DNA of 64,000 nt. It comes from Copromyces sp. CBS 386.78 (taxonomy: Eukaryota; Ascomycota; Sordariomycetes; Sordariales; Sordariaceae). The position numbers and the translations under genes were made by a program. Shown here piece after piece: positions 1 to 10,210 of the stretch. The notes below the pieces were generated by a model. It had not been told where the DNA came from. It searched no databases and was given only the letters and a program-made list of their open reading frames with translations. Where the stretch lies: assembly GCA_030685235.1 (NCBI GenBank), contig MU839250.1, positions 1 through 64,000 of the forward strand. Direction: 5' to 3'. Position 1 is the stretch's first letter. Every line of letters begins with the position of its first letter.

Positions 1-91
1 GGACGGGACGGCAGGGTTAGGGTTTTGTATGGGAGAAAAAAGTGGATCACGGTCCGAGTAGAGTTTTCTGACGGTGCGAGTAGAGTCGCTC
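1..91. mobile_element. Right end of a TIR element, cut by the window edge
   Basis: Read on the minus strand, the end starts GAGCGACTCTACTCGCACCG at position 91 and is followed by a second, similar unit of about 22 bp. The outer unit matches the termini of the 418-bp element at 58442-58859. The subterminal stretch (GTGATCCACTTTTTTCTCC and a CCCTGCCGTCCC block) matches the element at 18249-19366. The other end lies outside the window. The TTAGGG-like motif near position 16 belongs to this subterminal block and is not telomere sequence. Confidence 0.7.
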
Positions 92-623
92 ATAATTTAT
101 TGCACCGTATTTTTCGAATTCTCTTAACCCGCAATTATAATTTTCGCTAATCTTTTCGAAAATTTTAATTAAAAAAAAGGTTTCTTTATCTTATACGAAT
201 ATTTCGAAATAATTGCTCTTTTCTCTTAAACCCCTATATTCTAATTTATTATTATACTTTTTAATCGCCTTTATTGTATTAACTTCGAATATTATAACAA
301 TTTCGAAAATAATTTTTAGTACTTTAAAAAGGAATTTAAAATTGCCCGTTAAGTAACCGACAACGCCCAATCTAATTTCGATTAAAAGAACTTCGACTAT
401 ATTAACTTTAAGTCCGTTTATAATATTTTAATTATAGAATATAATACTTTTAAAAAAACTATTATTATAGTTAACTCTATAAATAAAATATTGTCCTTCT
501 ACTAAACGGTAGAAAACCCGCCTATTTTTATTAGTAAGAAGAATATTAGTACCGCTCGTAAATATAAAATTTTTAAAGTTTAGCACTTCTATATTTTATT
601 TTAGTAAAAGTACGACCCGTTAC

Positions 624-1195
624 TATAATAGGGTAGTAGTATATCTAACTACCTAACCAAACCAGACCTCGATAAAAGGTAGGACGATGTTCGCTTACTA
701 ACGAACATCGGGATGCACTACTATATAGTTACAAGGTAACCTTATAATACTACCTTTCCTTAAAGAGGCTCTGTAAGAGCCGATACTAGAACCTCCCCCA
801 AGGTATATTGGTCGAGAGGCAGCTCTTACTTAGGGGCGTAGAGCCCGACTGCGAATAGTAGGTATATAGTACTACTTGAAAGATGTAGTACATTTTTCTA
901 ATAGGTTTATTGACCGGGTATTGGCTGCGGTTGCATTGTCTTCGTGCGAATGATTCCAAGGTTGCTCTCGGGAACCTCAAAGTGTCTTTGTGGACGGAAT
1001 ACAGTATCGAAAAACCCGCCCTCAATTGCCCCAGCCGGGAATCGAACCCACCGTAGTAAGCGAACATACTATAATAGGGCAGTAGTGCATCTAACCACTT
1101 AGCCAAACTAGACCTCGATAAAAGGTAAGACGATGTTCGCTTGCCAACGAACATCGGGATGCACTACTATATAGTCACAAGGTAACCCTATAATA
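624..1195 (-). mobile_element. TRIM: miniature LTR element with tRNA-like Pol III boxes
   Basis: Two 126-bp direct repeats (624-749 and 1070-1195) bound a 320-bp non-coding middle. The repeats have inverted ends (TATAATAGGG and CCCTATAATA) and differ at about 12 positions, all transitions. The whole is flanked by a perfect 5-bp target duplication, GTTAC (619-623 and 1196-1200), inside the Gypsy gag relic. Short LTRs, no coding capacity and a 5-bp duplication are the marks of a terminal-repeat retrotransposon in miniature. Each LTR holds a hairpin, GATGTTCG with CGAACATC. Orientation is inferred from the tRNA-like strand. Base composition is close to normal, so RIP has been mild. Confidence 0.8.
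1030..1120 (-). other. tRNA-like segment across an LTR/internal border
   Basis: On the minus strand there is an A-box-like TGGCTAAGTGG (1105-1095) and, 46 nt downstream, a perfect B-box GGTTCGATTCC (1048-1038) followed by an acceptor-like CTGGGGC. The A-box lies in the LTR and the B-box in the internal part. The 5' acceptor half does not pair well and no convincing anticodon loop forms, so this is a tRNA-derived or tRNA-mimicking Pol III promoter, not a working tRNA gene. Confidence 0.55.
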
Positions 1196-1239
1196 GTTAC
1201 TTTATATTAATAAAGATATTAAAATTATTTGTACAATTA

Positions 1240-2180
1240 TATTATTCGGCCCGGAAATTCTTTTTAGTATTTAAGACGACTTCGATATTATTTAAAATAG
1301 TAGCGATAAAAATATTTAGCATTAGAAGACCGGTATTAAATTTATAGAATATTTTATTATTTATTTTTAAAATATTAATTTTAAAATAGACGTTAATCGC
1401 CATTTTAAGGAATTTTATATAAAGAATTTATTGTTCGTAAAATTTAAATTTAAATTAATTAACTTTATAAATTTATATAGCTTCGATAATTTTATAAAGG
1501 TCTATTACTTTCGTAATAAAATTAATAAGCGTTTTCGTAATATATTAGCGCATCGCGACCTTCTTAACGCTAACGATTTTAAAAAGTAGTTAGATATTTA
1601 TTATATTATAGCCGATTACTTTGAAAACGCCGATTATTATTATAAAATAAATATTCGTATTTTAAATATTAGTAATTCGAATAATAATAATATTATTTCC
1701 AAAGGTAGCGGAAATTCTAATTCCTATAACGCTAACGAAATTCCTATTAGTTAAGGAAGAAATAAAATAGATTTCGACGCCGTTAATTTAACGGTCTTTA
1801 TTTATATGGATATTCTCGACTAATATTCCCGCAATAGCTTTTACCATCGTTATAATAAGCCCGGCTATATTATTCGCAATTATACTACGTTAATTAATTA
1901 TAATTCTTAAAGATTTTAATATTTTACTAATAAAAAGATAAAAAAGAATAAAGGTTATAATAAAGGTTGTAATTAAAAATAAGTTTACGCTATTAGTACT
2001 ATTCTAACTACTCTAATTACTTTAATTACCTTAGCCGCCCCTACTAAACCCGCCGCTAGTAAAAAGTATTATAACGATTAGGAAAACGCCTAGTTTCTAT
2101 ATATAATCGCGTATAGAAGCTTAGCCGGGTTATATTTGAAAGATAAATTTTAGGCTCTATGGAATTAGAGGCTTTAAAGG
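1240..2180 (+). pseudogene. Gypsy gag relic with broken zinc knuckle
   Basis: A long plus-strand frame, rich in Asn, Lys and Ile and broken by in-frame stops, ends in a degenerate CCHC-type knuckle near 1840-1890. The knuckle cysteines have become Tyr (TGY to TAY), the change expected from RIP on the opposite strand. The gag start lies left of the TRIM, in 92-618. Confidence 0.6.
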
Positions 2181-2189
2181 AAATTAAAG

Positions 2190-5100
2190 TTTAATCGTTA
2201 AATAATTCTACTTTCCTAAATTTAATATTTTTATCCTTTTATATTATAATCTATTCGCGTAAAAATTATTATATTACCTTTATTAATAGCGGTTCTTCTA
2301 CTTTCGTATTTATTAACCATTCTTTTATTATTAAAAATAACCTTCCCTGTTTCCGGTTATTAAAAACGAAGAAATTTATTTTTACTAATAAAATAGTTAA
2401 AAGTATTATTTTTAAAAGAATAATAATTAAATTCCAAATTGGCTATTACGAAGAGACTATTACTTTTTTAATTTATAATATTTCTAAGAAGTACCTAATT
2501 ATTTTAGGCTTCCTATAAATATAATACTATCGGCTAAAGATCGATTATAAGTAGTACAATATATATTTTAACTATACCGCTTATTGAGGCCGCTACTTAC
2601 TAATAGATTTTTTTAAATATTAAATAATAGTACTTAGAACTTTTATTAATTAAGTTTTAGTAATTTCCGTCTGCTAAATACTTATCCCGCTGATTAAAAA
2701 GGAAAAAATTAATTTCTTTTTCTAATTATTAAAAAGGAAGAGATTGAATCTCCTCCTCTAATTATTAAAAAGGAAGAATTTCGACTTCTAATTATGAAAA
2801 AAGAGAAGATTAAGAAGATTGTAGCGGAGCCCGCTCTAAAACTTTTATTTATTCCCGAACTCCCTCCTACCGCTATTAAACTTAAAATTAATTTTAAAAT
2901 TAGTTATTGTATAGTCCCCGCTCTTATTAAAATACTAATAGCCCGGAGAGCTAAATTTAAAATCGTTATTACTAATATCGCCGTTCTCTTTATTATAACC
3001 AAGAACCCCGTATTTTATAGAGAAACGCTATCTGCACCGCTGCAAAACTCTCACTGCACCGCCGCCCCACCCTCGCCCCATCTCTCCCGCGCGCTAATGC
3101 ACCCCAAAATTTTTAAGCCAATCAAATCGCTCGCATCCATTTAAGTCTCTATACTCAACTTAGCAGCGGTATTCTTTTATAAATTTCACCCCAAATTCTT
3201 AACATTATATTCTTTTATAAAATATCACGTACCCAGCCCACCCAAATGTACACCCAAATGTACACCCAAATGTACACTCAGATGTACACTTAGATTGGCT
3301 AATTTATAACGTACTTTATAGCGCACTGAACGGTACGGTCGTACATCGCACGGTCGCACATCGCTCAATTGAATCGCTCAATTAAATCGCTCAACTATCA
3401 ACGACTGTCAGCTAAATGCTAGCGCTTTATTTACTTGGGGATATCTCGTAATATATACGATAGTAGTTTAATTAATTATAAGGGTAATAATAATAATAGT
3501 AGAGGAAGCGATACAATACGACGATACAAATCGCTAAGTATAACAATTACGAAATCTAGCCTATATAGGGGTTTAAATATATAATAGGCTATAATCTAAA
3601 GGTTTGGCAGGCGCGGTACGGTTTATTAACGCTAAGAACGGGAGCTGTGGACTACAATCTAAATACAAGCGATTTGATTAGCTTAAAAATTTTGGGGTGC
3701 ATTAGCGCGCGGGAGAGATGGGGCGAGGGTAGGGCGGTGGTGCAGTGAGAGTTTTGCAGCGGTGCAGATAGCGTTTCTTATTTTATAAACCTTAAATATA
3801 AATAGGCGGCTACCGTATTTTAATTAATACGAATCGTTTTTAGCTCTATTGTTTTTACGAACTTAATTATAAATTCAACTTTAATAATATTAGAATATTT
3901 AATATAATTGTATTTAATTTTATTTATAAGAAGTAATAATTATAATTATACGTTATAAATTATATTGAAATTGAAAAGTTAGCAGCTATAACGGATCTTT
4001 AGGATTTAAATTTAACTAAAGAAATAATTAATAGTATTATAGAAGGTAATAGAAAGAAGTACAAGGAAAGTCTACCCCTTGTACTCTATAATTTTATTAA
4101 TGAAATAGCTAGTATTTATATTTTAAAAAATACTTACGAAGCCGCAATTTTAATTAAAGTAGTCAACCTTACTGGAAATTTCGAAATTGACGTACCCGTA
4201 TACGAAGATATTATCTAATAAATATATTTAGCTAAGGTCGACGAAGAGGATATAAAGAAGTTTTTCGACAAAATAGATTAACTATTAAAAATTAAGGAAG
4301 AAATTATTAAAATTTTAAACTATTTTAAAGGACTGAGGTATATTAGCGAAGTTACTGCTTTTTTACCCTTATTAGCGGAGGAAATTCCCCCTTACCGTTC
4401 GTACGATTATAAAATCGAATTAAAATTGGGAGAATAACCCTCTAGCGCCCGATTATATTGTATATTACCTATCGAAATTATTATTATTAAGAAGTAGATT
4501 AATAATAATTTAAAAAATATTTTATTTAACTATTATAGTTTATAGCCGCTTCCCCTTTCTTATTAGTTAAGAAACCTGGGGGCGGAGTCTATATTTACGT
4601 AGACTATTAAAATATTAATAATATTATATTAAAAACGCGTTATTTATTGCCGCTAATTAAACAGATTTTTAATGTAATTTATAAAGTGAAAATCTTTACG
4701 AAGTTCGATATTATCGCCGTATTTAATAAATTCCGTATTAAAGAGGGATACAAATAATTTACTGCCTTCATTACCCATTTTAGCTTTTACAAATTTATTA
4801 TATATTTATTCGGTTTATAGGGCGCGCTAAGAACTTTTTAAAATTATATTAATAATGTTTTATATAATATTCTTAATGTCTACGCTACCGTTTATTTCGA
4901 TAATATTTTAGTTTATTTTAATAATGAAGAAGAGTATAAAGGATATGTTAAGGAGGTCTTATAAAGAATAATTAAAATAGGATTCTAAATTAATATTAAT
5001 AAGTACGAATTCTATATATAGTGAATTAAATATTTAAATCTTATTATTACCCTAGGTAGTTTCGAAATAGATTTAGAGAAAGTTTTTATAATTATAATAT

Positions 5101-7330
5101 AGGAAGTTCTAAATTTTAGGAAGTTACTTTAACGCTTTTTAGGATTTACTAACTTCTATTCTTATTTTATTAAATATTTTTCTATTATCGCCGGCCTATT
5201 ATACGAATTAATTAAGAAGATAGCGGGATAAGAATAGGAAGAATAATATTAGAAATCTTTCGAAATATTAAAGAAAGCTTTTAATAGCAGATCTATTTTT
5301 CGTATTTACGATTAGTTTAAATAGACAGTTATAAAAACGGACGCTTCTAATTAGGCTTATAGCAATATATTATTATAGTACGATAATAATAGTATCCTTT
5401 AATTTATTGCCTATTTTGATTAGTAATACTCTTTAACGGAATATAATTATAATATTTATAATAAGGAATTGTTAATTATTATTAAAGCTTTAGAAGAATG
5501 GCGTTCCGAATTAAAAAGAATATAATAGCCTTTTAAAGTTCTTATAGATTATAAAAGCCTAAAATCCTTTACTGTTAATAAATAATTTACCCCCTAATAT
5601 ATATAATAATTTTAATTTTTCTCCTAATTTAATTTTATAATTAAATACCGACCGGGCTCGCTATAAGTACGCTTAAACGCTCTAAATAAGAAATTAGAAG
5701 ACTTCTCTAAAAACGAAGCCGATAAAAGGTTATTAGCTAAAAATAAAGTTCTATTCGACTATAATATTTTCGTAAATAGAATATTCGTTTTAAAAAACGG
5801 AGAAGAAATTGTTAATATCGGAACCGAATATATTTACGATTTAGAAGTAATAGATAATAAATCTATTAATGATTTAATTATAGAAAATGATAAAAAATTA
5901 ATATTTTGATAAGATTTACTCGCTTACTTATTAAATTCCGGTTGCCGTATATAATTTAAGGAGGTAAAAAATTAATTAAAAAAAGTATTTTTCGCTAAAT
6001 ATAGGGTAATATAAAGACGAATATACTTTTGAAGTATTATTTTTATCGACTTTAATAATACTGAATTTTAATTCCAATTCTTCTACTATATATACAATTC
6101 GCCGTCTATTAACTACTTAAATTAAAAAAAAACTTATTCGTTACTCTCTCAATCTTTCTTCTAATTAGGGATATTTAGTACCGTTAAAGCCTATTATAAG
6201 GCCTACTTACTATATACCAAATTTAAATTATTATAATACTCCCTTTATAATTTTTTAAAACCGTTAGTAGTGCCCTTCGTACTATAGAAGGATATTTCCG
6301 TAAATTACGTTACCCCTTTAATACCTTACGTACATTAAAAATAGGAATTTAAATATATAGCTATTGTTATTAATCGTTTAATAAAAATATAATACTTTAT
6401 TCCTACTATTAGTTTTATAGCCGAAGAATTAGTAAATTAGTTTATTAAAAAGATTTATAGTATTTACAGCTTACCGGATTCTATTATATTAAATCGCAGC
6501 TCCTAATTCGTTTTATAATTTTAAAGAACTTTATCTTCTTATTTGGAAATAACTCTTAAACCCTCCTCCGCGTTCTATTTAACTACTAATAGTTAAATAG
6601 AATATATTAATATAAAAATAGAAAAATATTTTCGTTTCTATATTAATTAGGTATAGGACGCCTAAATAAACTAATTCCTAATCGTAAAATTCGCTAATAA
6701 TAACCTAATTTCAGAAATAATAGGAATATCCCTTTTCTTTATTAATTATAATTTTTACTTTCGAATAGGTATTAAGCCCGCGAAACTATACCCGCCGGAC
6801 TTTTTAATTTAATAATAAATAAAGTATTTTAAAGTTAACGAAGTAGCCGACCATTTTAAAAAGATATTAAAGTTCGTTATAGACTAAGCAAAATAAATTT
6901 AATAATAATACGAAGCTAATATTAATATTTAACGAACGGATACCCTAAAATATAGAGCGGGAAATAAAGTCCTATTTAATATGGAAAACCTTAATACCGG
7001 CCGTCCGTACGTAAAATTTACTTCCCTTTATAAAAGCCTATTCGAAATTATTAAAACGGATAATTATAGAATTATATTTGAGCTCCTTATTAATATAAAG
7101 TATAGCTTAACCTTTTATATTAATAAAATTAAATTATAAGTTGAGGTAAGTATCCTAAGATAATTAGAAATATAAGAAAGGGACGTTCGTACAAATTATA
7201 GCTGTAATATAAAGAAGATTAATAACGAGGATGATTCGGTAGAATAGGATTTCATTAAAATCGACGGCTATTATAAAATAACTAACGGTCGTTAAGAGTA
7301 TTTCGTTATTTAAGCACTATTTTATTAACC
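2190..7330 (+). pseudogene. Gypsy pol relic (protease, RT, RNase H, integrase)
   Basis: Protease: the D(S/T)G-type motif reads NSGSS at about 2289, with a hydrophobic ILGFL block near 2505. The frame is interrupted by the TIR element at 3020-3779. Reverse transcriptase: the KKPGGG...VDY block lies at about 4570-4610, and the catalytic YxDD box reads YFDN (4893-4904). RNase H: a TDAS motif lies near 5340. An integrase-like stretch follows from about 5960 to 6900. Dozens of stops make it non-functional. Domain order is that of Ty3/Gypsy. Confidence 0.8.
3020..3779. mobile_element. 760-bp non-autonomous TIR element
   Basis: The terminal inverted repeats begin GAGAAACGCT at the left, with AGCGTTTCTT at the right (the last base fits a C-to-T change). 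They are flanked by the 8-bp duplication ATTTTATA (3012-3019 and 3780-3787) within the Gypsy pol relic. Each end is made of two tandem units of about 22 bp. Subterminal blocks (CGCGCGCTAAT, CCAAAATTTTT, TCGCTCGCATCC) are shared with the 3687-bp element at 34405-38091, so this looks like an internally deleted relative. It contains a tandem 12-13-bp motif (CCCAAATGTACA) at about 3239-3290. No coding capacity is seen. Confidence 0.85.
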
Positions 7331-7357
7331 TTTATAGCAGCCGCGTACTAATATAAC

Positions 7358-7858
7358 TGTTGGAAGGTATCGATCGACGAGGGTTGTGAATAGCTTCGAA
7401 AGGTTGATACGGTTGCGTAGAGCTATTCAAAACGAGTAAAACGATATTTGGTTTGGGTAGATAGGTTTTATATTGGTAAAGATATCAAGAAGTGTCTGAT
7501 GAGCTATGAAAAATCTTTTCTTTCCTCGAAGGGGACCACCCTTCTTATAGATTTCTGGGCCAACCATCCATCCTATGAACGAACGGTTTTCTCCGTTGAC
7601 TTCTTCCGTTTCCGAGGATTCCGAAAACGGTTTGTTTGTTTTCGTAAGTCAAGGAATGGCCGAGGGAGGAGGTTTCAAAAGATGTGAGACCTTTTTCCTT
7701 CCTTAAATTCCATCCTTAATACCCTGGTCAGCCCTATATTCCTAGGCCCTGGTTCAGCCGTGCAGGCCACCCTGGTAAGCCTTGCAAGCACCCCTGCCTG
7801 GGCAATGCCTCGGCAACCCTCTACGATGGATAGGATTATATAGAGAAGAATTTTAACA
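7358..7858. mobile_element. Probable solo LTR, little affected by RIP
   Basis: A block of near-normal composition inside AT-rich Gypsy sequence. It starts TGTTGGAAGG and ends TTTTAACA, with the canonical TG...CA ends common in fungal Copia LTRs. The Gypsy frame resumes about 200 bp after it. No matching 5-bp duplication was found (ATAAC against ACGAA), so the exact ends are uncertain. A 79-codon open frame inside (7448-7687) has no recognisable domain and I do not call it a gene. Confidence 0.45.
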
Positions 7859-8317
7859 ACGAATATCTAATCAAATAAAATCGATAAAAATCAACCAAAA
7901 ATATAGGGCATATATTTATAGTATATAATACCTATATGTAGTTGCTTATACTCGTATGGTATAATATAGACTCGTAAATCCGTTATAGATATATATTTTA
8001 TATAATATCTATATTAAGACTAACAATAACCATATCCCCTAAAGCAATATAATAATTCTACAAAGCGTACCTAAAGGCTCTAATACTACCGGATTAACTA
8101 ATAGTAGAACGGAAGCGGAAGAGGACTTTAAAAGCGGAGGAAATATTAGAACTAACTATAGAAGCAGAAGTTTTGCGAATAAAATATAGAGGAAAGAAGA
8201 GGTTATTACGATTAACGGCTATAGAAGTTTTTTACAGTTAAATTAAACGTTTAATAAGATTATTTATTATTTTATATAATTTTAGTCAATTATATAGCTT
8301 CTTTTAGTCTGAGGAAG
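7859..8317 (+). pseudogene. Gypsy pol C-terminus and polypurine tract
   Basis: From about 8040 the plus frame encodes a C-terminal tail ending NYIASF-like, closely matching the tail next to the 3' LTR of the minus-strand Gypsy (about 17.09-17.2 kb). The purine-rich stretch GAGGAAG at 8311-8317 directly precedes the 3' LTR. The first ~180 bp are AT-rich with no clear content. Confidence 0.6.
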
Positions 8318-8552
8318 TATTATAGGGTTAGCCTATATTATATATATTGGTAATAGTAGTTCTTTGAGACTATTGTCACCATTTCGGTTAATTGGCTGCG
8401 GCCTCCCGCCATAGACCTACTAGGGTTTAAAGCTCGAGTCCTATAAAAGCCTATCTCCCGAGCGCACCTCTACACTTCTCTTCCTTTCTTCTCTTCGTGC
8501 AATTACGCATATCTTATATTTACACCCAACCTCTCGCCCTCTACCCGTGATA
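8318..8552 (+). repeat. 3' LTR of the left Gypsy element (235 bp)
   Basis: It begins TATTATAGGGTTAGCC directly after the polypurine tract and ends CCCGTGATA. It contains a TATA box (CCTATAAAAGCC, about 8430) followed by a pyrimidine-rich start region. The ends TA...TA fit RIP of an original TG...CA. Confidence 0.65.
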
Positions 8553-8762
8553 ATAATAGATTATACGGAAATAAAGTCATTATAAAATATTAAAGAAGAT
8601 TCGCGGACGAATTTTCTATATAAAGGGGGGTAATATAATAGTACTAGTTTGATTATATTACTATATTAGTTAGACCTTTTACAAGAATATTGTTTACGGC
8701 CTTAATTGCTTTAATGTTTACGGTTCTAACCGCTGCGCTATTGAAGGGAGTATTATAAACGA
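8553..8762. other. AT-rich intervening sequence with a possible second LTR junction
   Basis: A purine tract with six G (8622-8630) is followed by TATAATAGTAC, which resembles a polypurine tract/LTR junction of another element. The rest shows nothing recognisable. Confidence 0.3.
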
Positions 8763-9315
8763 TGGAGGAACGTAGTAATAAGGGAGGTTTTGGCGCTAAG
8801 TTGGGAGCTAGCTTTTTTAAAGTAGTTTACTTATAAGTAAATAGGATGCGGGTAAATAAATTAGAGGAGAGCGACCGATAAATGGGTCTTAGGGTCACTT
8901 ATATGATTAGGGTATTTAAGTTTGGGTTCAACCGTATGTATTTAGTTCTCTCTCTTTTCTTCCTCACTTAAAATCTTCTGTTATAGATGGAATCCTAGCT
9001 TTGCCTTCGACTTTCCTATCCTGTGCCCTTGCAGTCACGAATAGTTTACGAAGGTTAGAGGAACAAGTGACAAGGAAGGTCTTAGCGCTAAAACGGGAGC
9101 TAGCCTCTTTAAAGATATTTACTATAGTTTATCCTATAAGTAAATAAATACGAGTAAATAAATTAGTAAAAGGCGACTAATAAATAAATCTAAAGGTTGC
9201 TTATACTACAAGTATTTAAATTTAAGATTATACGTATATATCTAATTCTCTCTCCTTTCCTCCTTACTTAAAATGTTCTATTATAAATAGAATCTTAACT
9301 TTACCTTTGACTCAA
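8763..9315 (+). repeat. Tandem duplication of an LTR-like unit, period about 292 bp
   Basis: Two adjacent copies (about 8763-9020 and 9055-9315) share GGAGCTAGC, the TAAGTAAATA block, the pyrimidine-rich TCTCTCTC...TTCCTC block and the following ACTTAAAAT. The first copy keeps CpA sites (near-normal composition). The second is converted to TpA at most of them. They look like LTRs, but no internal region lies between them. Confidence 0.6.
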
Positions 9316-10050
9316 CTATATTATACTCTTATTATTTTTTAGGTCACCGACTAACAATACTTAAAAAAAGCTAAATCTTAATAAAACTGAAATAAAAACC
9401 GAAATATAAGTATTCAATAATCTAAAATAACGCAACTTATAATAGATAACTAATATTATAGTACCCTTATACTTAATTTGTAATAACACTAACGTTAGAA
9501 TTAAAGGCTCCGCTAACCCTAAATCTTAAATTAAAAATCGTAAACTTACAAATTCCAAAATTAATTATAATAATAAATTCTATAATAACGAAGAAAAAGA
9601 CAATTATAAAGCGGACAATAACGAACATATTCATAGTAATACAAAATCTACTCTTAAGAAAACTGATAAACCTAAGAAATCCCCTTGTATTAATAACATT
9701 ATTTATAATTTAATTACTTCTTTTATAAAATCCAATAAAGTGAGACTTAGTAATCCTTTTATTTTTAAGCGATTACAAAGGGTTGAATAATTTAATTATA
9801 TTAACGAGAAGACTAATTGCTCGGTACTAAATTGGGTGAGATATTATAATACCGTTCCCGGTTAAAGAAAGGAAGATATTTAATATTATATGAAAGCATA
9901 ATCCTACGAGAAATTCGATTGTAAGATTAGGAAGCACAAATCAAAGTAATATTAAGTATAAAGAGGAAAGAGGAAGGTAACGAACTAAGACATTACGGAT
10001 CTAAGTATATAAGCTAGATCCTGCTACTCGTAGCCGCCTTTCAAATCCGG
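9316..10050 (+). pseudogene. Degenerate retroelement-like frame, unrecognised
   Basis: AT-rich sequence with a long plus-strand frame broken by a few RIP-type stops (about 9530-9960). It is rich in Lys and Asn and lies directly behind the second LTR-like unit, where a gag would be expected. I see no diagnostic motif. The composition shifts to normal at about 10.0-10.05 kb, which marks the edge of the gene island. Confidence 0.35.
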
Positions 10051-10210
10051 AAGCTCTAGATAAGATAAGGTCGTACACCTTTCATCCGATGTGTCACGGC
10101 TCGCAATTGCCCAGTGGCCAGTCCTCCGGTAGCCAGTCCGACCATGCCATGACACCCTGCACGTTAACACGTTTATTTCCTAAAATCCCTAACGCGGACC
10201 CGAACAGGCC
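10051..10210. other. 3' flank of the SET gene
   Basis: Sequence of normal composition downstream of the minus-strand SET gene, presumably its 3' UTR and terminator. No clear polyadenylation signal stands out. Confidence 0.4.

Larger units (their letters stand above)
92..8552 (+). mobile_element. RIP-mutated Gypsy (Ty3) retrotransposon, 5' end missing
   Basis: Plus-strand relic read in the order gag, protease, reverse transcriptase, RNase H, integrase, polypurine tract and 3' LTR. The gag relic ends with a broken zinc knuckle near 1.84 kb. The order and the C-terminal motif before the polypurine tract match the minus-strand Gypsy at 16768-57916, so the two are related. Three later insertions interrupt it: a TRIM (624-1195), a TIR element (3020-3779) and a probable solo LTR (7358-7858). 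Nearly all stops fall where Gln, Arg or Trp codons would be expected, as RIP produces. The 5' LTR is not seen and probably lies left of the window. Confidence 0.85.

Noticed and set aside
13..30. TTAGGG-like motif near the window start (also near 19291) as telomere sequence
   Set aside because: Single copies inside the shared subterminal block of TIR elements, not a telomeric array.
786..1154. 122-codon open frame on the minus strand
   Set aside because: It runs through the TRIM LTR and the tRNA-like segment; no coding features.
2794..3144. Open frame crossing the left end of the 760-bp TIR element
   Set aside because: A chance fusion of Gypsy relic and TIR sequence.
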